In this document: positions 1-13,181 of the stretch, piece after piece
How the letters are laid out: each line of letters starts with the position of its first letter
How positions within the stretch are numbered: the first letter of the stretch is position 1
Source of the DNA: Mytilus galloprovincialis
Taxonomy: Eukaryota; Mollusca; Bivalvia; Mytilida; Mytilidae
Assembly (NCBI RefSeq): GCF_965363235.1
Contig: NC_134839.1
Span: 96,801,743 to 96,865,742, forward strand
DNA: 64,000 nucleotides
Direction of reading: 5' to 3'
Translations under genes and position numbers: made by a program
The notes under the pieces: generated by a model
Told to the model about the DNA's origin: nothing
What the model saw: the letters and a program-made list of their open reading frames with translations, nothing else
Database searches by the model: none

Positions 1-35
1 AATTGATTTGTTCACTTTGTTGTTATATTGTGCTT

Positions 36-165
36 TTACACTGCCGCCCACAGTTAGGGAGAGGGTAGATCGCATACAAACATGTTCAATCCCGTCACAT
101 GATATTTTCCTGGCTGAAGTTAGGAGTCTGTAGTTCATTGGTTGTAGTTTGTTGCTGTGTCATTG
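36..165 (+). repeat. Degenerate R1 / PLE-3'-tail fragment
   Basis: The stretch contains a diverged form of the segment that in better copies (4250-4370, 32630-32730) reads from acatgtttaaccc to aagtcaggag. Order and spacing of the short blocks are kept. No coding content is seen. Confidence 0.5.
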
Positions 166-1468
166 AAAATTCAAATACAAAGAAGTTTAAAATTGTTACT
201 GTTTTGTTCAATACAATGGGATAAACGTATTTGAGGTTTATCTATAATTTTTTTTTAAATAATATGAAAAATGTATAATATTGTGCATTAAATTGATAGA
301 TGAGCCCTATGTTTATATGTTCACTTGTATAACGGACATATTTGCACGTTAGAAAATCACTGATCAGTTAAAAATCACCCAATGAATAATATTCATCTTT
401 TAATTTTAAGAGGATGAAAACAATAATGATTAAAAACTCGTATGTAGTTAGTGCGAAATCTTTTCTAGATAATAATATGGTAGCTGCAGTTGTGATGTGT
501 GAGCATTTGAAAGACAGGATTGAACGAACAAAATGTTAGCAACAACAGGCTATACACACTAATTTCCGGCTATTGGTACGGCAGACACGATATAGATTTT
601 GTCTGAATTTCCAATTGCCATTGTAATACGACAGATTGTGCAATCGTCTAAATTTTGTTCTAATAGCATATTACCTCTCTAGTTATTACTTCTGTGGTAC
701 CGATAGACGGTAATAGGGTGATTGAGTTATGCGAATTTGTTAAAAATAAAGGATCATAGAGTCATGTATTAGCGGAGTTAGCTTAGTACTTAGTCATGCA
801 GGCATTGTTAGTTTCGTGATGTTTTACCTGAATACACCACCACTGGAGTTGGGGTGGTTAAACTCGGGCTTTCTGAAATATCTGTAAAAAGTAATCAAAT
901 ACCACCGAATGAACATTAATCAAGGCCGAGTGAAAAAGCTTTTAAATTCATCATTTAACCTACCAGTGTTTTTGATATTTACATGTACAATAGCTAAAAG
1001 GAGATTTATATTTATATCAAACAAATATATTTTTTTTATAACGTCATAATTTTAACTGCAATCAAAACTTTTGCAAGACATCAATTGTGTGTCACAATGA
1101 TGCGATTTGTTTTAGCTAGTAAGCCAAACAGCAATATGTAAAAGAACATTGAGTAGAGCAGTTCATATACAGAAGAAGAGTTGATTGGTTCTTGTAAAAC
1201 GTATCAATGTTGGATATACATATATAACGACGATGATGATTCTGGGTCAAAGTTAGTATATGAAACAGGTCCAACATCTTCGAGGACACACAAAAAAAAG
1301 AGGATTTTACGATAACCTTAGAAGATTGAAATAGGGAACACAAAAGTTCGTTCCCCGTCTGGTATTTGCGAAATTTGTTTATTTTATAGATGTTTTGTTT
1401 ACAAAGGGAAGTCCGACAAGATTAATTCTCTATATAATATAAAAAAATCTGTAACTGTATAGTCTTAC
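166..1468. other. AT-rich non-coding stretch downstream of the coiled-coil exon
   Basis: No convincing coding exon was found on either strand. The remaining exons of the minus-strand coiled-coil gene must lie here or beyond the left edge, but none could be recognised. A minus-strand open frame at 1116-1343 is AT-rich, without known motifs, and is not supported. Confidence 0.4.
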
Positions 1469-2861
1469 CTAGTGTGCCTTTTCGTTTGCCTTTTTTGTTT
1501 TTACTATGACTAAGTGGCATATTGTAAAATAATTTCTTTAGCACCTCAGGACTAGTTTTATAACGATGAATTTCGCGAAGTTTTAAAACAGCATTTTGAA
1601 GTCTTTCATTTTCTTTCTCTCGTTTTCTTAGTTCTTTGTCTGCAGCTGTATAATCAGCCGTTATTTCCTTCAATTGCTCTTCACGTTTGTGTTTCAATTC
1701 ACGTCGAAATCTCAGAAATTCTAATTTTCTTTTAATATCGTCAGCTTTTCTCTCCAAGCCGGGTTGTTTTGTCTTTAAACTTTCTAGTTCACTAATTAAA
1801 CGATCATATTTTTCACGTTCTTTCTTAGTTGCATACTGAAGTACTTTTTTCCTTTCTTCTTTCCGAATTTCCTTCACCTCGATGTCCATTTCAATGTCTC
1901 TGAGCTCTTCAAGTATACATTCTTCTTGAGATTTAAGCGATTTTTCTTTATTTGCCAACCGTCTTAATTCACTTACACATTCACTTATATCTCTCTTACA
2001 AACTTTACGTCTGTGGTCGAGAGCTGAACACCTAACTTGAAGATCTCGTAAAGTCCGTTGAACTTCATCACGTTCTTTCTCCTTTTCTACGATGTCTAGT
2101 TGGATATATGTAGAATAACTATCGTCTTCTTGTATCCATCTACGCACTTCCGCTATACTATCTTTGACATTTTGAACGGCTTGAACAAACATGAACAAAT
2201 ATGGCGCATATTTCGCTTCCATACGTTCAGCATAACCACGAGCAACGGAACCAAAGTCTGACAACTTTATTCCATTTTCAGATTCAAATTTGTCAGCCAT
2301 AGCGGAAATATCTGTTAAATTTGTACTGACAGCCAAAACAAATTCTCTTCTTGTTTTTTCATAGTTAATGGCGGTTTCTAGTAATGAGTCGCCCTTCACA
2401 CTGCAAAAGCTTAAACAGTATTTCTTCATGAAATTTAAAATAAGTGACAAACTATCTACTACTTCTTCAAACCCACTTCGTAAAAAATTTAGAATTTTAT
2501 TTACACAATCCTGCACTAATCTAACTGATTCCATATCAAATTTGACTTCCATGGTTGGATCTCCAAGAGCCTGCTCATAAGAATCAAACAAGTCTTGTAC
2601 ATCTACTTTGGTTAAGATTACCGGTTTCTTGATGTATCGCATTATCGTTTGTATCGATGGTAAGTACTTCCGTACTTCTTCCTCATATCGTTTATCGGAA
2701 CCACTAAACGAATTTTCTAATCGTATAAGTCGGTATTCGATTCTTTTGAGACCAAGCTCAACCGATTCATAAAATCGCTGCAGATCCTGGGGTCGTTCCA
2801 ACGACAGTTGATCGATGGTCTGTTTCTTCCGATTAAATGCCAAATGTGTTGTCGGAGGCAT
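1469..2861 (-). CDS. Coiled-coil protein, 5' coding exon (partial gene)
   Basis: The frame opens at an ATG at 2861 and runs 464 codons plus one base to a perfect donor (AG|GTAAGA, exon end 1469). The open frame continues into the intron to 1422, but that tail should be dropped. Residues about 1-250 are helix-rich and without a recognised domain. Residues about 255-450 are dense in E, K, R and L with heptad-like spacing, typical of a long coiled coil. A basic patch (KNKKGKRKG) lies just before the donor. There is no signal peptide or membrane segment, so a cytoplasmic, cytoskeletal or ciliary role is possible but only a guess. I do not recognise the family. The large open frame and biased composition make it a confident gene; the 3' exons are missing from view. 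Confidence 0.8.
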
Positions 2862-4214
2862 TATGTTTCTAGTCTATGTTGTCAATATTCAAATCATTTC
2901 CTGATGTTTTACATGACACGACACGCAGGAATACACGAATCTGAAAATATGTTTATTTAATGTAGTGGTTAAAGATAAAAAAAAATATGTAACTTTAAAA
3001 GAAGCATGTTTCCTATTTATATCTTATTTTTATATGATGTATTAATTTATTCTATCCTTTTACCATATGCAGTATAAATCGAACGGTAATTTCTCCAGTG
3101 TATGTTGTAAATATAATGTGTTGTTCTATGGTCTGGTTGTCGATTTGACACATTTCCCATTTCCGTTTTCTTTCCATTCTCAATTTTATTGAGTTTAATA
3201 GGACTTGTTTTATTACTAAAGTAGACTATTGTAGAAAACACATGTCAAGAGCTGAGAAATAAAATGTACCACATCGCACATGCTACGATAGATGAATGTC
3301 TAACGATTGTGACGACAAAATGAAGATAATAGTAGGTTTTTTTTAATTTTAAAATTTTTTTTTTTTTTTAATCAATTCAAAGCTAAGGTGCAAAACTTAA
3401 ATGAAAAAAACACATTTTGTTATAATTTATCTAAATAACAAATTTGGATAAAAAAGAACACTCATAATAAACATAAATATACCGTAATCAATCGTTCGGG
3501 GAATACTTGCATTAAATTTTGGAAAAATTGTAAGAAACAATTACATAAATGTGTAATATTTTCATTTCATTTATGTTCATCTGTGTATGTGATTAAAGAT
3601 GAATAGTATGTTATATTGTGCTACCAAACATAAGTTGTAACATTATTATTGAAAAGTGTCTTCTTCAGACATTTCTACATCTTATGGTATTTATATTATC
3701 AATACCACTCAAACAGTCACTGTGTCCTTTTTTTTAATATCGATTTTACTTGAAATGATAGGACATATTTTGAGTGGGAACTCACTTTTGTCCAATGACT
3801 GTAGGTCTGTAATCATTAATACTAGTACCGTATTTACCTGTGTTATCGCCGCTAATGAAAATTAATGAATTATTTTTGCTCATTTGAAATATGATTAGTG
3901 GTACATATGAAATACCATGGTATTTGGCGCAAATGAATTATTTTATTTTAGCCCTAATGGAAATGAAATGTAAATCGAGGTAAAACTAAAGCACCGAGCT
4001 AAATTATTTTTATTGATGAATTAGTGTAGACATCCGGTTTCCTGATCTCATCGGTGCTCTTCCTTGAAAGAAAAAGTGACTTATTCGATTTATAATTCTG
4101 AATATAATTTCTTAGTTTTTGGAATGTACAAGTATTCGTCCACGTCCACTCTGTGTTTTAGTTAGATGTATTTCTATTTGTATTTCTCTGATGAAGCCAT
4201 TCATAGCTGATTTT
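2862..4214. other. Non-coding stretch upstream of the coiled-coil gene
   Basis: AT-rich sequence with a poly-T run near 3355-3372. At 3118-3194 (plus) lies a short copy of the 3' tail of the Penelope-like element, ending in ccattctcaattttatt. Promoter and 5' UTR of the coiled-coil gene should lie at about 2862-3000, but no motif was recognised. No supported genes. Confidence 0.4.
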
Positions 4215-4575
4215 TAAATTGTTTTTTTATGTTGTACTATTACACCACTGTTCCAGGTAACTCCAGGTAAGGGGAGGGTTAGGCGCCCCGCTAACATGTT
4301 TAACCCTGCCACATTCTATAGGTGTCTGTCTCAAGTCAGGAGTCTGTTATTAAGTGGTAGTTTTTTGTTGCTGTGATACATATCGATTTTTCATTTATTC
4401 CTTGGTACACAAATCAGGCTTTTGGTTTTCTCGTTTGAATCGTTTTACATTTGTCATCTTGGGGCCTTTTATAGCTGACTATGAAGGCCGTACTGTGAAC
4501 TTTTGTTTTCAATTTCATTGGCATGTTGTTCTCTTGTAGAGAGTTGTTTCATTACGCCATGATACCACATCTTCT
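4215..4575 (+). repeat. R1 SINE-like dispersed repeat, near full length
   Basis: The blocks appear in the order seen in other copies: acatgtttaaccctgcc, caagtcaggag, ggccttttatagctgacta, then a diverged reverse complement of the gccaatgagacaac core and ataccacatcttctttt. Related copies occur near 14005, 18215, 20119, 22679, 24353, 26027, 43740, 53143 and 59105. It is probably a non-autonomous mobile element; the class (SINE or MITE) is not decided from sequence. Confidence 0.7.
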
Positions 4576-4654
4576 TTTTTTTTTTATATATATATATAAA
4601 TCATAATGCATGTGATACTATCGGGAAAGAAACTACTACGATCAATAACATCGA

Positions 4655-4834
4655 CGCCAGGTTTGCAATATACTCATCATAGATACCAGACTTAACATTT
4701 CGTACGTCAGACGCGCGTGTTTTTTCTACATAAGACTCTTCTGTGACGCTCGAATAAAAACAGCGCAAAATGCATAATAAAGTACGAAGTTGAAGAGCAT
4801 TGAACCCCCCCCCCCCCCCAAAAAAAAAAAAAAA
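4655..4834 (+). repeat. Repeat A fragment with C/A homopolymer tract
   Basis: The blocks atactcatcatagatacc, cagacgcgcgt, gtgacgctcgaat and aaagtacgaagttgaagagcatt match the A copy at 11985-12110. It is followed by a run of C and then a run of A at 4806-4834, which may vary in length. Confidence 0.65.
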
Positions 4835-5622
4835 GTACTTTGAATATTGTCTCATACACACCTTACCTTCGTAGAACATAAGTAATATTTTTTGTTATTC
4901 CATAATGAAAAAAATGGTCATGTGACGTAACAACAAGACTATATTCAACATGAAATCTCCTAACTTGTATTGAAAATAGAAAAATAAGTTTATATAAATC
5001 ACGACTCTACAGAGATATTTACCATCACATGTTTTGTCAAGTCATCTTCTTATTTCTCTTTCAAGAATCATGTAAACTTTGTAAATAATTCCAATAAAAT
5101 ATCGCCATTACAAAATGTTAATATTGCGTCGTTGTTGGTAACGTAACGTAATCGCACGTTTGACTGCATGAATAGAAAAGATTTACTTTTCTTTTAGAGA
5201 AAGGTATCCATTTCAGTCTTTTGTTTTATCAAATGAAATGCAATGGACTGTATGTAATGAAGTTTAATATATACCCTTTGACTCTACTTTCATAGATCGA
5301 AGCCGTATTTTAATGATTTTCAACAGTTGAAACATTATTCATATTTTGCTATCTGACAATATTTTTTTTGTTAATCATTATACACTATCATTAACATACT
5401 GGTTATATATGAATTTATATCAGTTAAATGACACTAGCGATGAGGAAAAAAAAAACAGTAGTCAAATGCTATGATAAAATGAATCCAAAAAAAATCATAG
5501 ATTTTTCACATTTTTGCTAACATCATTTAGTATTATACGCTCGCATGACGTTCGCTCTATTTTCAATCACCCCCCTTCCCCTACCCCATTTCGATATAGA
5601 TGACGTAATATTGTTGTGACTT

Positions 5623-5652
5623 GTGTGTGTGTGTGTGGGTGTGTGTGTGTTC
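5623..5652. repeat. GT microsatellite
   Basis: An interrupted (GT)n tract with a GG interruption, in otherwise non-coding AT-rich DNA. Confidence 0.8.
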
Positions 5653-5979
5653 ATATTTTAATATCACGTGGTTTGAGGACAGTTACAACAGAATTAATAT
5701 CGAAGATATCATATTATAAGTATATTTATTTGTCTAATTGACAAGGACTCATTCTGGATGATCAGTTTTAAATACCAATGGTGTAAATTGATTTATGGAA
5801 GAATGATTCCCTTTATTTAATCGAAATTCTAATAAACAATTACATTTTCGTATATTTCATAAGTTCAAAATGAAAGCATTTTTTTAGTTTCTGTGCATAA
5901 AACTTAATTTTAAAGATGTTTTATTTAAAGCAATAATTCGTCAGGTATCAATCAACAAAATGAAAAGTAAATTCACAAA

Positions 5980-6280
5980 AATAATGAACTCCGATGAAAA
6001 TTCAAAACGGAAAGTCCTTAAGCAAATGTCAAACTTAAAAACTCAAAAACATCAAACGAATGGATAACAACTATCATATTCCTGACTTGGTACAGGCATT
6101 TTATTATGTATAAAATAGTGGATTAAATCTGGTTTTATAACTAGCTAACCTCTTACTTGTATGAAAGTCGCATCAAATTCCATTATATTGACAACGATGT
6201 GTGAATAAAACAAACAGACACAATGCGTAAAAGTGTCAAAAACAGGGGTAACAGCAGTCAACATTGTGTTATAATCCCAA
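5980..6280 (+). repeat. R2 dispersed repeat
   Basis: Blocks: gaactccgatgaaaattc, aaacggaaagtcc, aacatcaaacgaatggata, ttggtacaggcatttt, tgtgaataaaacaaacag. Other copies lie at 9025, 10435, 12935 (inverted), 46983, 47635 and 57935 (inverted). Confidence 0.7.
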
Positions 6281-7744
6281 TCACTATAAAACAAACAAAT
6301 ATGCAACAAAAAAGCGCAAACAAGCATACAGACAAAGCACACCAGCAAAAATGAAAAGCAATAGATATTTTTCATTTACATAGGAACGCATCACAAATAT
6401 ATAAGAATAAATTTACATTTTGGAGATCATCTCTTGTTTCTGCATTCGGAACTTATACTCGACAAAAATATATCTCATGTATCGATAGTTCACCAAAACA
6501 GATATAAGTGAATAAGATGAAATCATATCTAATACATCCTATGTAATCTCATTATATTATGTGCATCTTTTATCAGTATCGTTGCACTCATTTTAAACTT
6601 GTAAAAATTTGATAATGAATAATGCTCAAATTAATAATATCTAGACATAAACTTCATAAAATATATTAATTACATCATTCTAGTGACCAGGATCATAATC
6701 TGAAATGAGTGAAGACCACTACGTCAGTTTGCAGCATTGACTACCAACACAAAAGATACAGAGAAGCAAGCATACTCACATTCATTGATAATTATCAAAG
6801 CAAACACATACATGTACTGCAATCCAGTCTAATCAATAACATAAGTTTATTAAGATTACAATCACTAATACGGGGTAATACCACACACATAACCAAGTAT
6901 ACTAAACAATACATCTTTTATTTCTTTCAAAACAATTAAAAGTTTTTTCAATCTAAATCTGATTAAAATGAATAAGCTGCACAAAAGAAACCTCAATGTA
7001 CGACATATGGGGGTATAAATGAAGACAGGGGATTAACATTTAAACATTCGAATCAGTTTGATAGTTAAAAAATAAAACAAAATCTCCTTAATACGTTTGA
7101 AAACTGAGTTTGCTCATACGAAACATAAAGAGATCTTAAGTGATAAGCAGATTATGTTATTTTAAAAAAGAAGACGTCCCCTTTAAATATATCCTTCTTG
7201 CTATTATCACTGAACATTATGTCTATTATAAGATACGGAGAATTTTAATCCAACAAACAACTCACGTTAACCTTTCCCTATTATCATTCATATCGTTGTT
7301 TTTAATATGGTATACATAGTTGAAACTATGTTAACCGATGCAGACCCCCAAATTTAATTCATGAATTACATATACAATACACATAAAATTGCCATAAATG
7401 GAATATAAAATTACATTAAAACAATTTTGATGAAATCAAATACTCGTATCAATCATTATTTAAATGGTATGCCGTTTGTCAAATATATAGTATGTATACT
7501 ATGCCATCGTCAGCGCAAAGTCTGTGTAATTTTAATGTTGAAATGCAATTATTTGAAAATAGATGATGTTTTTTTAACTGTTATTTGAAAATAGTTTTAT
7601 GAAAATTGAAATAAAAATCATTTTCATGATTTTTTTGCGGATGAAATTAAACTGTTCAAAGAATAAGTTGCAATAATCTTGCAATAGTATTAAATCATTT
7701 GACTCCTCTACACTTTACACAAGTAAACCCCATTTCAAACTAAA
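6281..7744. other. AT-rich stretch, nothing recognised
   Basis: Short spurious frames only; no splice-supported exon and no known repeat block recognised. Confidence 0.4.
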
Positions 7745-8460
7745 AAACAAATTGAAAGAGTTGGTATTACTTTGTTTCATTAAAAAGAATGTCGAACGTA
7801 GATACAAGTATCTTGTCTTGGGGAGGGATACATTCTATTTTGTAAAGAATCACTCTGATTCAATCAAAAAATCTCTGAAACTGACATTGTCAAGATATTC
7901 CAGCAGCACCTGCATACGGGCTATATGTTTCCCAATTGATACGATATTCCCGTGCTTGCATTTCCTATCATGATTTTCTTGATAGAGGGTTGCTGCTCAC
8001 AAGGAAGCTATTAAACCAAGAGTTCCAAAATGGTGAAGATGAAATCATCCCTTCGTAAATTTTACGTACGCCATCACGAGTTGGTTGATCGTTATGGAAT
8101 AACCGTTTCACAGATGATATCGGATATGTTCCTTATGTCGTAACCACAATAACCTTCCCTTTTCACGATTGAGACTTACCAAATTAGACTTTTTACTGGA
8201 TTTGTAATAACATAAGCAGCCCGACGAATGTCACATGTGGAGCAGATTCTGCTTAACCTTTTCACGCACCTGAGATTACCCCCAGCTTTTGGCGGGGTTC
8301 GTGTTGCTTAGTCTTTAGTTTTCTATGTATTGTCTTCTGTTCTATTATTTGTCTGCTTGTCTTTTTATTTTTAGCCATGGCGTTGTCAGTTTATTTTCAA
8401 TCTATGAGTTTGTTTGTCCCTCTGGTATCTTTCGTCCCTCTTTAGCAATTCGATTTGAAA
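7745..8460 (+). pseudogene. Internally deleted Penelope-like reverse transcriptase remnant (family B)
   Basis: The conceptual translation carries the phrase YLVLGRDTFYFVKNHSDS, typical of bivalve Penelope-like RT proteins. It then jumps directly, within about 7890, to a C-terminal phrase (IPAAPAYG..VSQLIRYSRAC) in another frame. The central RT core, including the catalytic aspartates, is therefore missing. A further C-terminal block (KSSLRKFY..HHELVDRYGI.VSQM) follows near 8040-8130, then a family-specific 3' untranslated tail to tttcgtccctcttt at about 8442. Several stops and frame changes make it non-functional. Family assignment is from recalled motif phrases. Confidence 0.7.
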
Positions 8461-8814
8461 CTTGGTAAAACGAAGCTCTTTCGTAACTATTTTTGAACTG
8501 TATGTGAGGAATTATAGCTTCCAAACCATATTAGAAGTTAATTAAGATCTTAACATCGGACTAGATGCATTGCAAGAGCCTCCGGTACACCTGTCATCAC
8601 CCGGTTGAATATATGACCAATCGCAAAGTTTTTAGTGTTGTATATACGTCTCAATACTTATTTTCTTTAATCTTTGCTATAAGGAGAGACGGAAGTTTTA
8701 GATACCAAAGAAATATTCACTGACAATGTCATGGCAGAAAAAGAGATAAACGATAATAAAAACAAAATCATCAGTCTACAAACATGAACATCAATAACTA
8801 AAGACTGAACAAAA

Positions 8815-9015
8815 CGAACCCCATCAAAAGTTGGGGTGATCTTGGGTGCGATCTAAAAAGTAAGCAGATCCTTATCCACATATGGCACCTGTCGTGTTGT
8901 TCGCGTATGAAAAAAATGGTTTTCGGTAATAATGTCACATTCAAGGAAAAGAGGACTACATTCTGGTAACGACGTTTGAAATATATCCGACATCAGTAAA
9001 ACAGATTTCCCATTA
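8815..9015 (-). repeat. Family B retroelement 3' fragment, inverted
   Basis: Read on the minus strand, it repeats the blocks found at 8100-8300 of the RT remnant (gatgtcggatatatttc, a cacatgtggagcag-like block, gatcaccccaactttt). It is directly followed by an R2 fragment at 9025-9122. Confidence 0.55.
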
Positions 9016-9024
9016 AAAAGTAAA

Positions 9025-9122
9025 AACATATACTGAACTCCGAGGAAAATTCCAAACGGACAGTCCCTAATCAAATGGCAAACTCATAAGTTCAAACACA
9101 TCAAACGAATGGATAACAAATT
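9025..9122 (+). repeat. R2 fragment
   Basis: Carries actgaactccgaggaaaatt and acatcaaacgaatggataac, as in the other R2 copies. Confidence 0.65.
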
Positions 9123-10434
9123 TTTAATGGTGACCGTGGTATTTTCGAAGTGATGACTTCAATGTCACCACTTGGATTTCTTATTTTCAATTGCTATCTT
9201 GCCCTATTAACAGCTATCTTGATAGGAAACATGCAAGTCAAGATACGAGGCAGACTAACAGTATTTGTTGTTGTATCCTTTATTTTAAATTCGATTGGAT
9301 GGATGTGTTCAAATAGTCACCAAACTTTGAATTAATTTGTAACAGGATATTATCTATTTATCAGAACGCGAAGTACCGGATAATTCTAGCGTCCTTTGAC
9401 TGTCCCTTTGGTATCTTTCGTCCCTCTTTCATTGTTCATAAGAAGCTACTTTATGAAGAAAACGTGCACAGTTGGTGCCCATTTAAACTCATTGTTTGCT
9501 GAAAAAAACACGTGATCTAAACGTAATAAATATTTTGTCTATCAAAAAATTAAGCATGTTCAGATATTTTTGGGGAATAAGAATTAATTTTTTACAAAGT
9601 ATTATTTATCCATTCTCAAAACAAGATACTTTTATCTACGTTTGCCATTCATTTAAATGAAACAAAGCTGAATCAATTCTTTAAAGTTGTTTCAATTTGT
9701 TTGTATTTAGGAAAACTTGTGTGATGGGAAGAAAAGTCAAATGTTTTTCTATACTTTTGCAAGAGAAAAAAGATCTAGATAATATGTAGTCTAACATATC
9801 TTGGGAATATGAATCTCATCCCCGTTAAAGACAATAATCCTGAAGCCAGGGTTTGGTTGCTGATACAATGAATATAGATTATAAAGACGTTTCATGGAGT
9901 ACTTGGAAGACCCAGAGATTGCAAAGACACGTATGTGATACAGGAATCAGATACAATGAAGGGAGACACAGTTCTTTATCTTTTGTTGAAATTCCAAAGT
10001 AACAGACCTATGATAGTACAGGATTTGGTCATTTTTTTTTGGACAACATGTGTTAGTTAAGTTTAAACATATTTTATTGTTCAAAAAACGACAAATGGAT
10101 TAGACACAAGTTTTTGCAACATATATTTGTTATTGAATCTTGTCGAAATTGGTTTGAGATGAAAGGTACATACTGATCTTTAAAGTAAACCTAGGAGAAA
10201 TGTACGTTTTGACTTATATTAAAATATATTGCCGAAGCTGCTGGATCGAACACTTCGTTGTCAAAGGAACGTTTTAGAAATGATCTTTTAGCTGATTCAT
10301 CTTTTCCAATGCCAACTAGTCTGATTAATTTGGTAGTATCAGAAATGATAGCTGTAAGTTTGTATTGGTTTGAAACGGGAATTGTAACAATGGATTCCAA
10401 ACAAAAGTTGCCAAAAAGAAAAAAGGTAAAGAAA
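9123..10434. other. Non-coding stretch with one family B tail
   Basis: At about 9395-9435 lies a copy of the end block ccctttggtatctttcgtcc seen at the 3' end of the RT remnant. Open frames at 9150-9335 and 10258-10545 have no recognisable features and are not supported as genes. Confidence 0.4.
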
Positions 10435-10730
10435 ACAAATTACCGAACTCCACGGAAAATTCAAAACGGATATTTCTTTATCAAATGGGGAAAATCAATA
10501 GATGAAACATACGGAAAACAACTTGGTACAGGCATTTTCTCATGAAGAAAATGTTGGAATAAACCTGTTTTTTGCTTGCTAAACCTCTCACTTTTATGAA
10601 CGTCGCATATATTTCTATTATATTGACAACAATGTGTGAGCGAAATAAACATAATATGTAAAATTGTTAAAAAGGTGAGTACAGCAGTCAACATTATGTT
10701 ATAATTTTAATCAGTTTAGAAATATACAAC
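10435..10730 (+). repeat. R2 dispersed repeat
   Basis: Contains gaactccacggaaaattc, acttggtacaggcatttt, cgtcgcatatatttc and acagcagtcaacatt in the R2 order. Confidence 0.65.
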
Positions 10731-11138
10731 TATTTCAAAAAAGGAAAGCGAAATGGTATTAAGACACTCTAAAGACAAAATTACATAGCAAAAAGTAAAG
10801 ACAAGTATTCAAAAATGAGCATAGGACAATAACGCGATGGCGGAATATATAAAAAAGGCATATTGAATTAAACTTCAACGAATAAGAATTATACACAACG
10901 GCTTATGTACGTCATTAATAGAGTAAACATAGAGAGGAGGTAATGAATAATGACGATTTACTTGCCTGCGTCTAAGTTGCGAGGAGTAGAGTTAAAAATA
11001 TTCATCACATTTTTGTAAGATAAGGATTGTTAATCCTGTGGTAAACTTTCGATGATAAAAACTCACGCAGAAGGGATCAAATGATTAGATTGACAAATAA
11101 AAAATGTTTTTAGAAAATCGTTTATATTAATAAAACTA
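10731..11138. other. AT-rich stretch, nothing recognised
   Basis: No gene or repeat block could be supported. Confidence 0.4.
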
Positions 11139-11348
11139 CTGTAAACCATCTTAATTTCGCGGATACTATACTAGTATTTCGCGTTTAGCTCGTTATAGAA
11201 CACTTCGCAGCGATTTAATTTCGCGATTTTCAAATTAATTTGATGTAGCCAAATAGAGAAAAATAAAAACGTTACCTTTTCGCGACGACTAATATTCGCT
11301 TTTTTTTTTTAATCGCAAAAGTCGTGAAAATACGTTATATTACAGTAT
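11139..11348. mobile_element. MITE-like element rich in ttcgcg motifs
   Basis: It starts with ctactgtaaaccatcttaat and ends with ttatattacagtat. The outermost bases can pair as short imperfect terminal inverted repeats (tactgtaa with ttacagta). Inside are repeated ttcgcg blocks, partly in inverted orientation. The shape fits a small non-autonomous DNA transposon; no transposase is present. Confidence 0.55.
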
Positions 11349-11984
11349 TGTTAATGTCTGAGCTATGACCGCATATATGTTGAGTAAGCCGTCCTTTCGT
11401 TTCACCGACATATACCAATCCGCAATTGTTACATTTTAAACCGTACGAGATGATTGATTTCAAATTACGATCACCGAACCTCCTGGTAGGTATATTGCTG
11501 GTACGTTGACCATCTGTTAGTTTTGTTCATTTGTTTTAATGTTTTCTGTCTTGTATCATCTTATCTTTTTTACTCGTTTTGAATTTTTGAAAAGCCATGT
11601 ATTACTTATATATGTTTAGTCTTTATATAAGTATTTCAGCAAATGAAGAAAACAATGAACGGCGAAGACCATAATTACGGTGCTGTTTTGAGGAAAGGAC
11701 ATTTTAATGCAATTGTTGGGTAAAACGTCGAATTTGAACCCTCCAAACCTTGGTTCCAAGGACGACGAGTTATGGACTTAGAAGTGCTGGCAAGGTCTAT
11801 GAATTGTAAAAAATGTAATTCATGGCTCTGATTGTTTTACATAAAGGATAAGATGATTTATGGTATGGCTAGCCTTTTTATATATCTAGTGCTCAAACAG
11901 ATTTTTTATTTCTTGTAAAACCAAGTTGATGATATAAAATAAGATGTGTTACATAGAAGAACATTCTGCGCATGAAAAATGTGC
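11349..11984. other. Non-coding stretch, nothing recognised
   Basis: Short frames only; no motif or repeat recognised with confidence. Confidence 0.35.
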
Positions 11985-12240
11985 ACAATAAACTCATCAT
12001 AGATACTAGAATTCAATTTTGTTTTTACGACAGACACGCGTTTCGTCTACAAGACTCATTAGTGACGCTGCTAAAAAGACCAAATAAAGTACGAAGTTGA
12101 AAAGCATTGCTGACCAAAATTGACTATATCAATGATAGTTTATGTCAGCACAGAAGTGCTGACTACTGGGCTTGTGATACCCTCGGGGAATTAAAACTCT
12201 ACGAGCAGTGGCATCGACCCAGTGATTATAAAAAAAAAAC
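11985..12240 (+). repeat. Repeat A, plus orientation
   Basis: Blocks include aaactcatcatagatact, cacgcgtttcgtctac, tagtgacgctgc, cagcacagaagtgctgac, gataccctcggggaa and gtggcatcgacccagtg. An inverted copy lies at 13182-13515 and another fragment at 15938-16050. Confidence 0.7.
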
Positions 12241-12934
12241 TCATCATAGACACAAATAAATAGATAAGCATAAAAAGCTGAGAAATTAATGATATACCTT
12301 GAGAACTAGCTTGTGAGATAATAATTCTGATTAATTTACCGTACAGTGTTTGAAAAGCCCTTCTGTCTCCCGTTAGACCTGTCCTTCATCTATCTCTTTG
12401 GAAAGAGTTGCACATTACGGTACTTTTCCTGTCTACCAATTCTGATCCATCTATCAGTTTCATAACTAAACAGTCCGAGATGATACCAGTTCTAAATCTT
12501 CATAGAGGTATATCATCTTTGAAAGGTAAGAGATATTCTTCGAACTCAGTTTTTCTTTAAATTTTTCGAACTTATTTTTTTTGGAGAATTTGCCGTTCTC
12601 GAATTCAAACATTTCTGGAATGTTGTCGAAATATTTTCTTTTGATTGCTCAACAGTTATCATATTTAATAACAATTGTAACCCTGGTTATTCATCCTTAT
12701 ATATTAAAAAACTCTATTTATTCTAGAATATTTGATACAAATCAACCATTTAAAAATTTGCCCATTATCTTCGTTTGGTTGGTAAATATATCTTTACACA
12801 ATATTTGACATTGTTCCGAACAATAAACAATATTAGACCAACAAGACACCATAAGGTTTCACATATACTGACATATGATTGTCACGAGCTCTCTACAAGT
12901 GAGAGATTTAGCTAGCTTTAAAAGTAGGTTTAAT
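12241..12934. other. Segment between inverted A repeats
   Basis: AT-rich sequence lying between two opposed copies of repeat A. A plus open frame at 12581-12808 shows no recognisable features and is not called. Confidence 0.35.
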
Positions 12935-13085
12935 CCAACATTTTCTAAATAAGAAAATGTCTATTCCAAGTCAGGAACATGACAGTTGTTATCCATTCGC
13001 TTGATGTGTTTGAGCTTTTGATTTTGCCATTTGATTTAGAACTTTCCTTTTTGAATTTTCCTCGGAGTTCAGTATTTTTGTAATT
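12935..13085 (-). repeat. R2 fragment, inverted
   Basis: On the minus strand it reads the R2 blocks (actgaactccgaggaaaatt, caaacacatcaagcgaatgg, atgttcctgacttgg). Confidence 0.65.
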
Positions 13086-13181
13086 TAACTTTCTCTGTTA
13101 ACCATAAAACATAGTGCCCATTTTTTCCCTTCATATCTAAAAAAAACTATACAGAACTTCAAATGGACTCTGTACCTTTGA

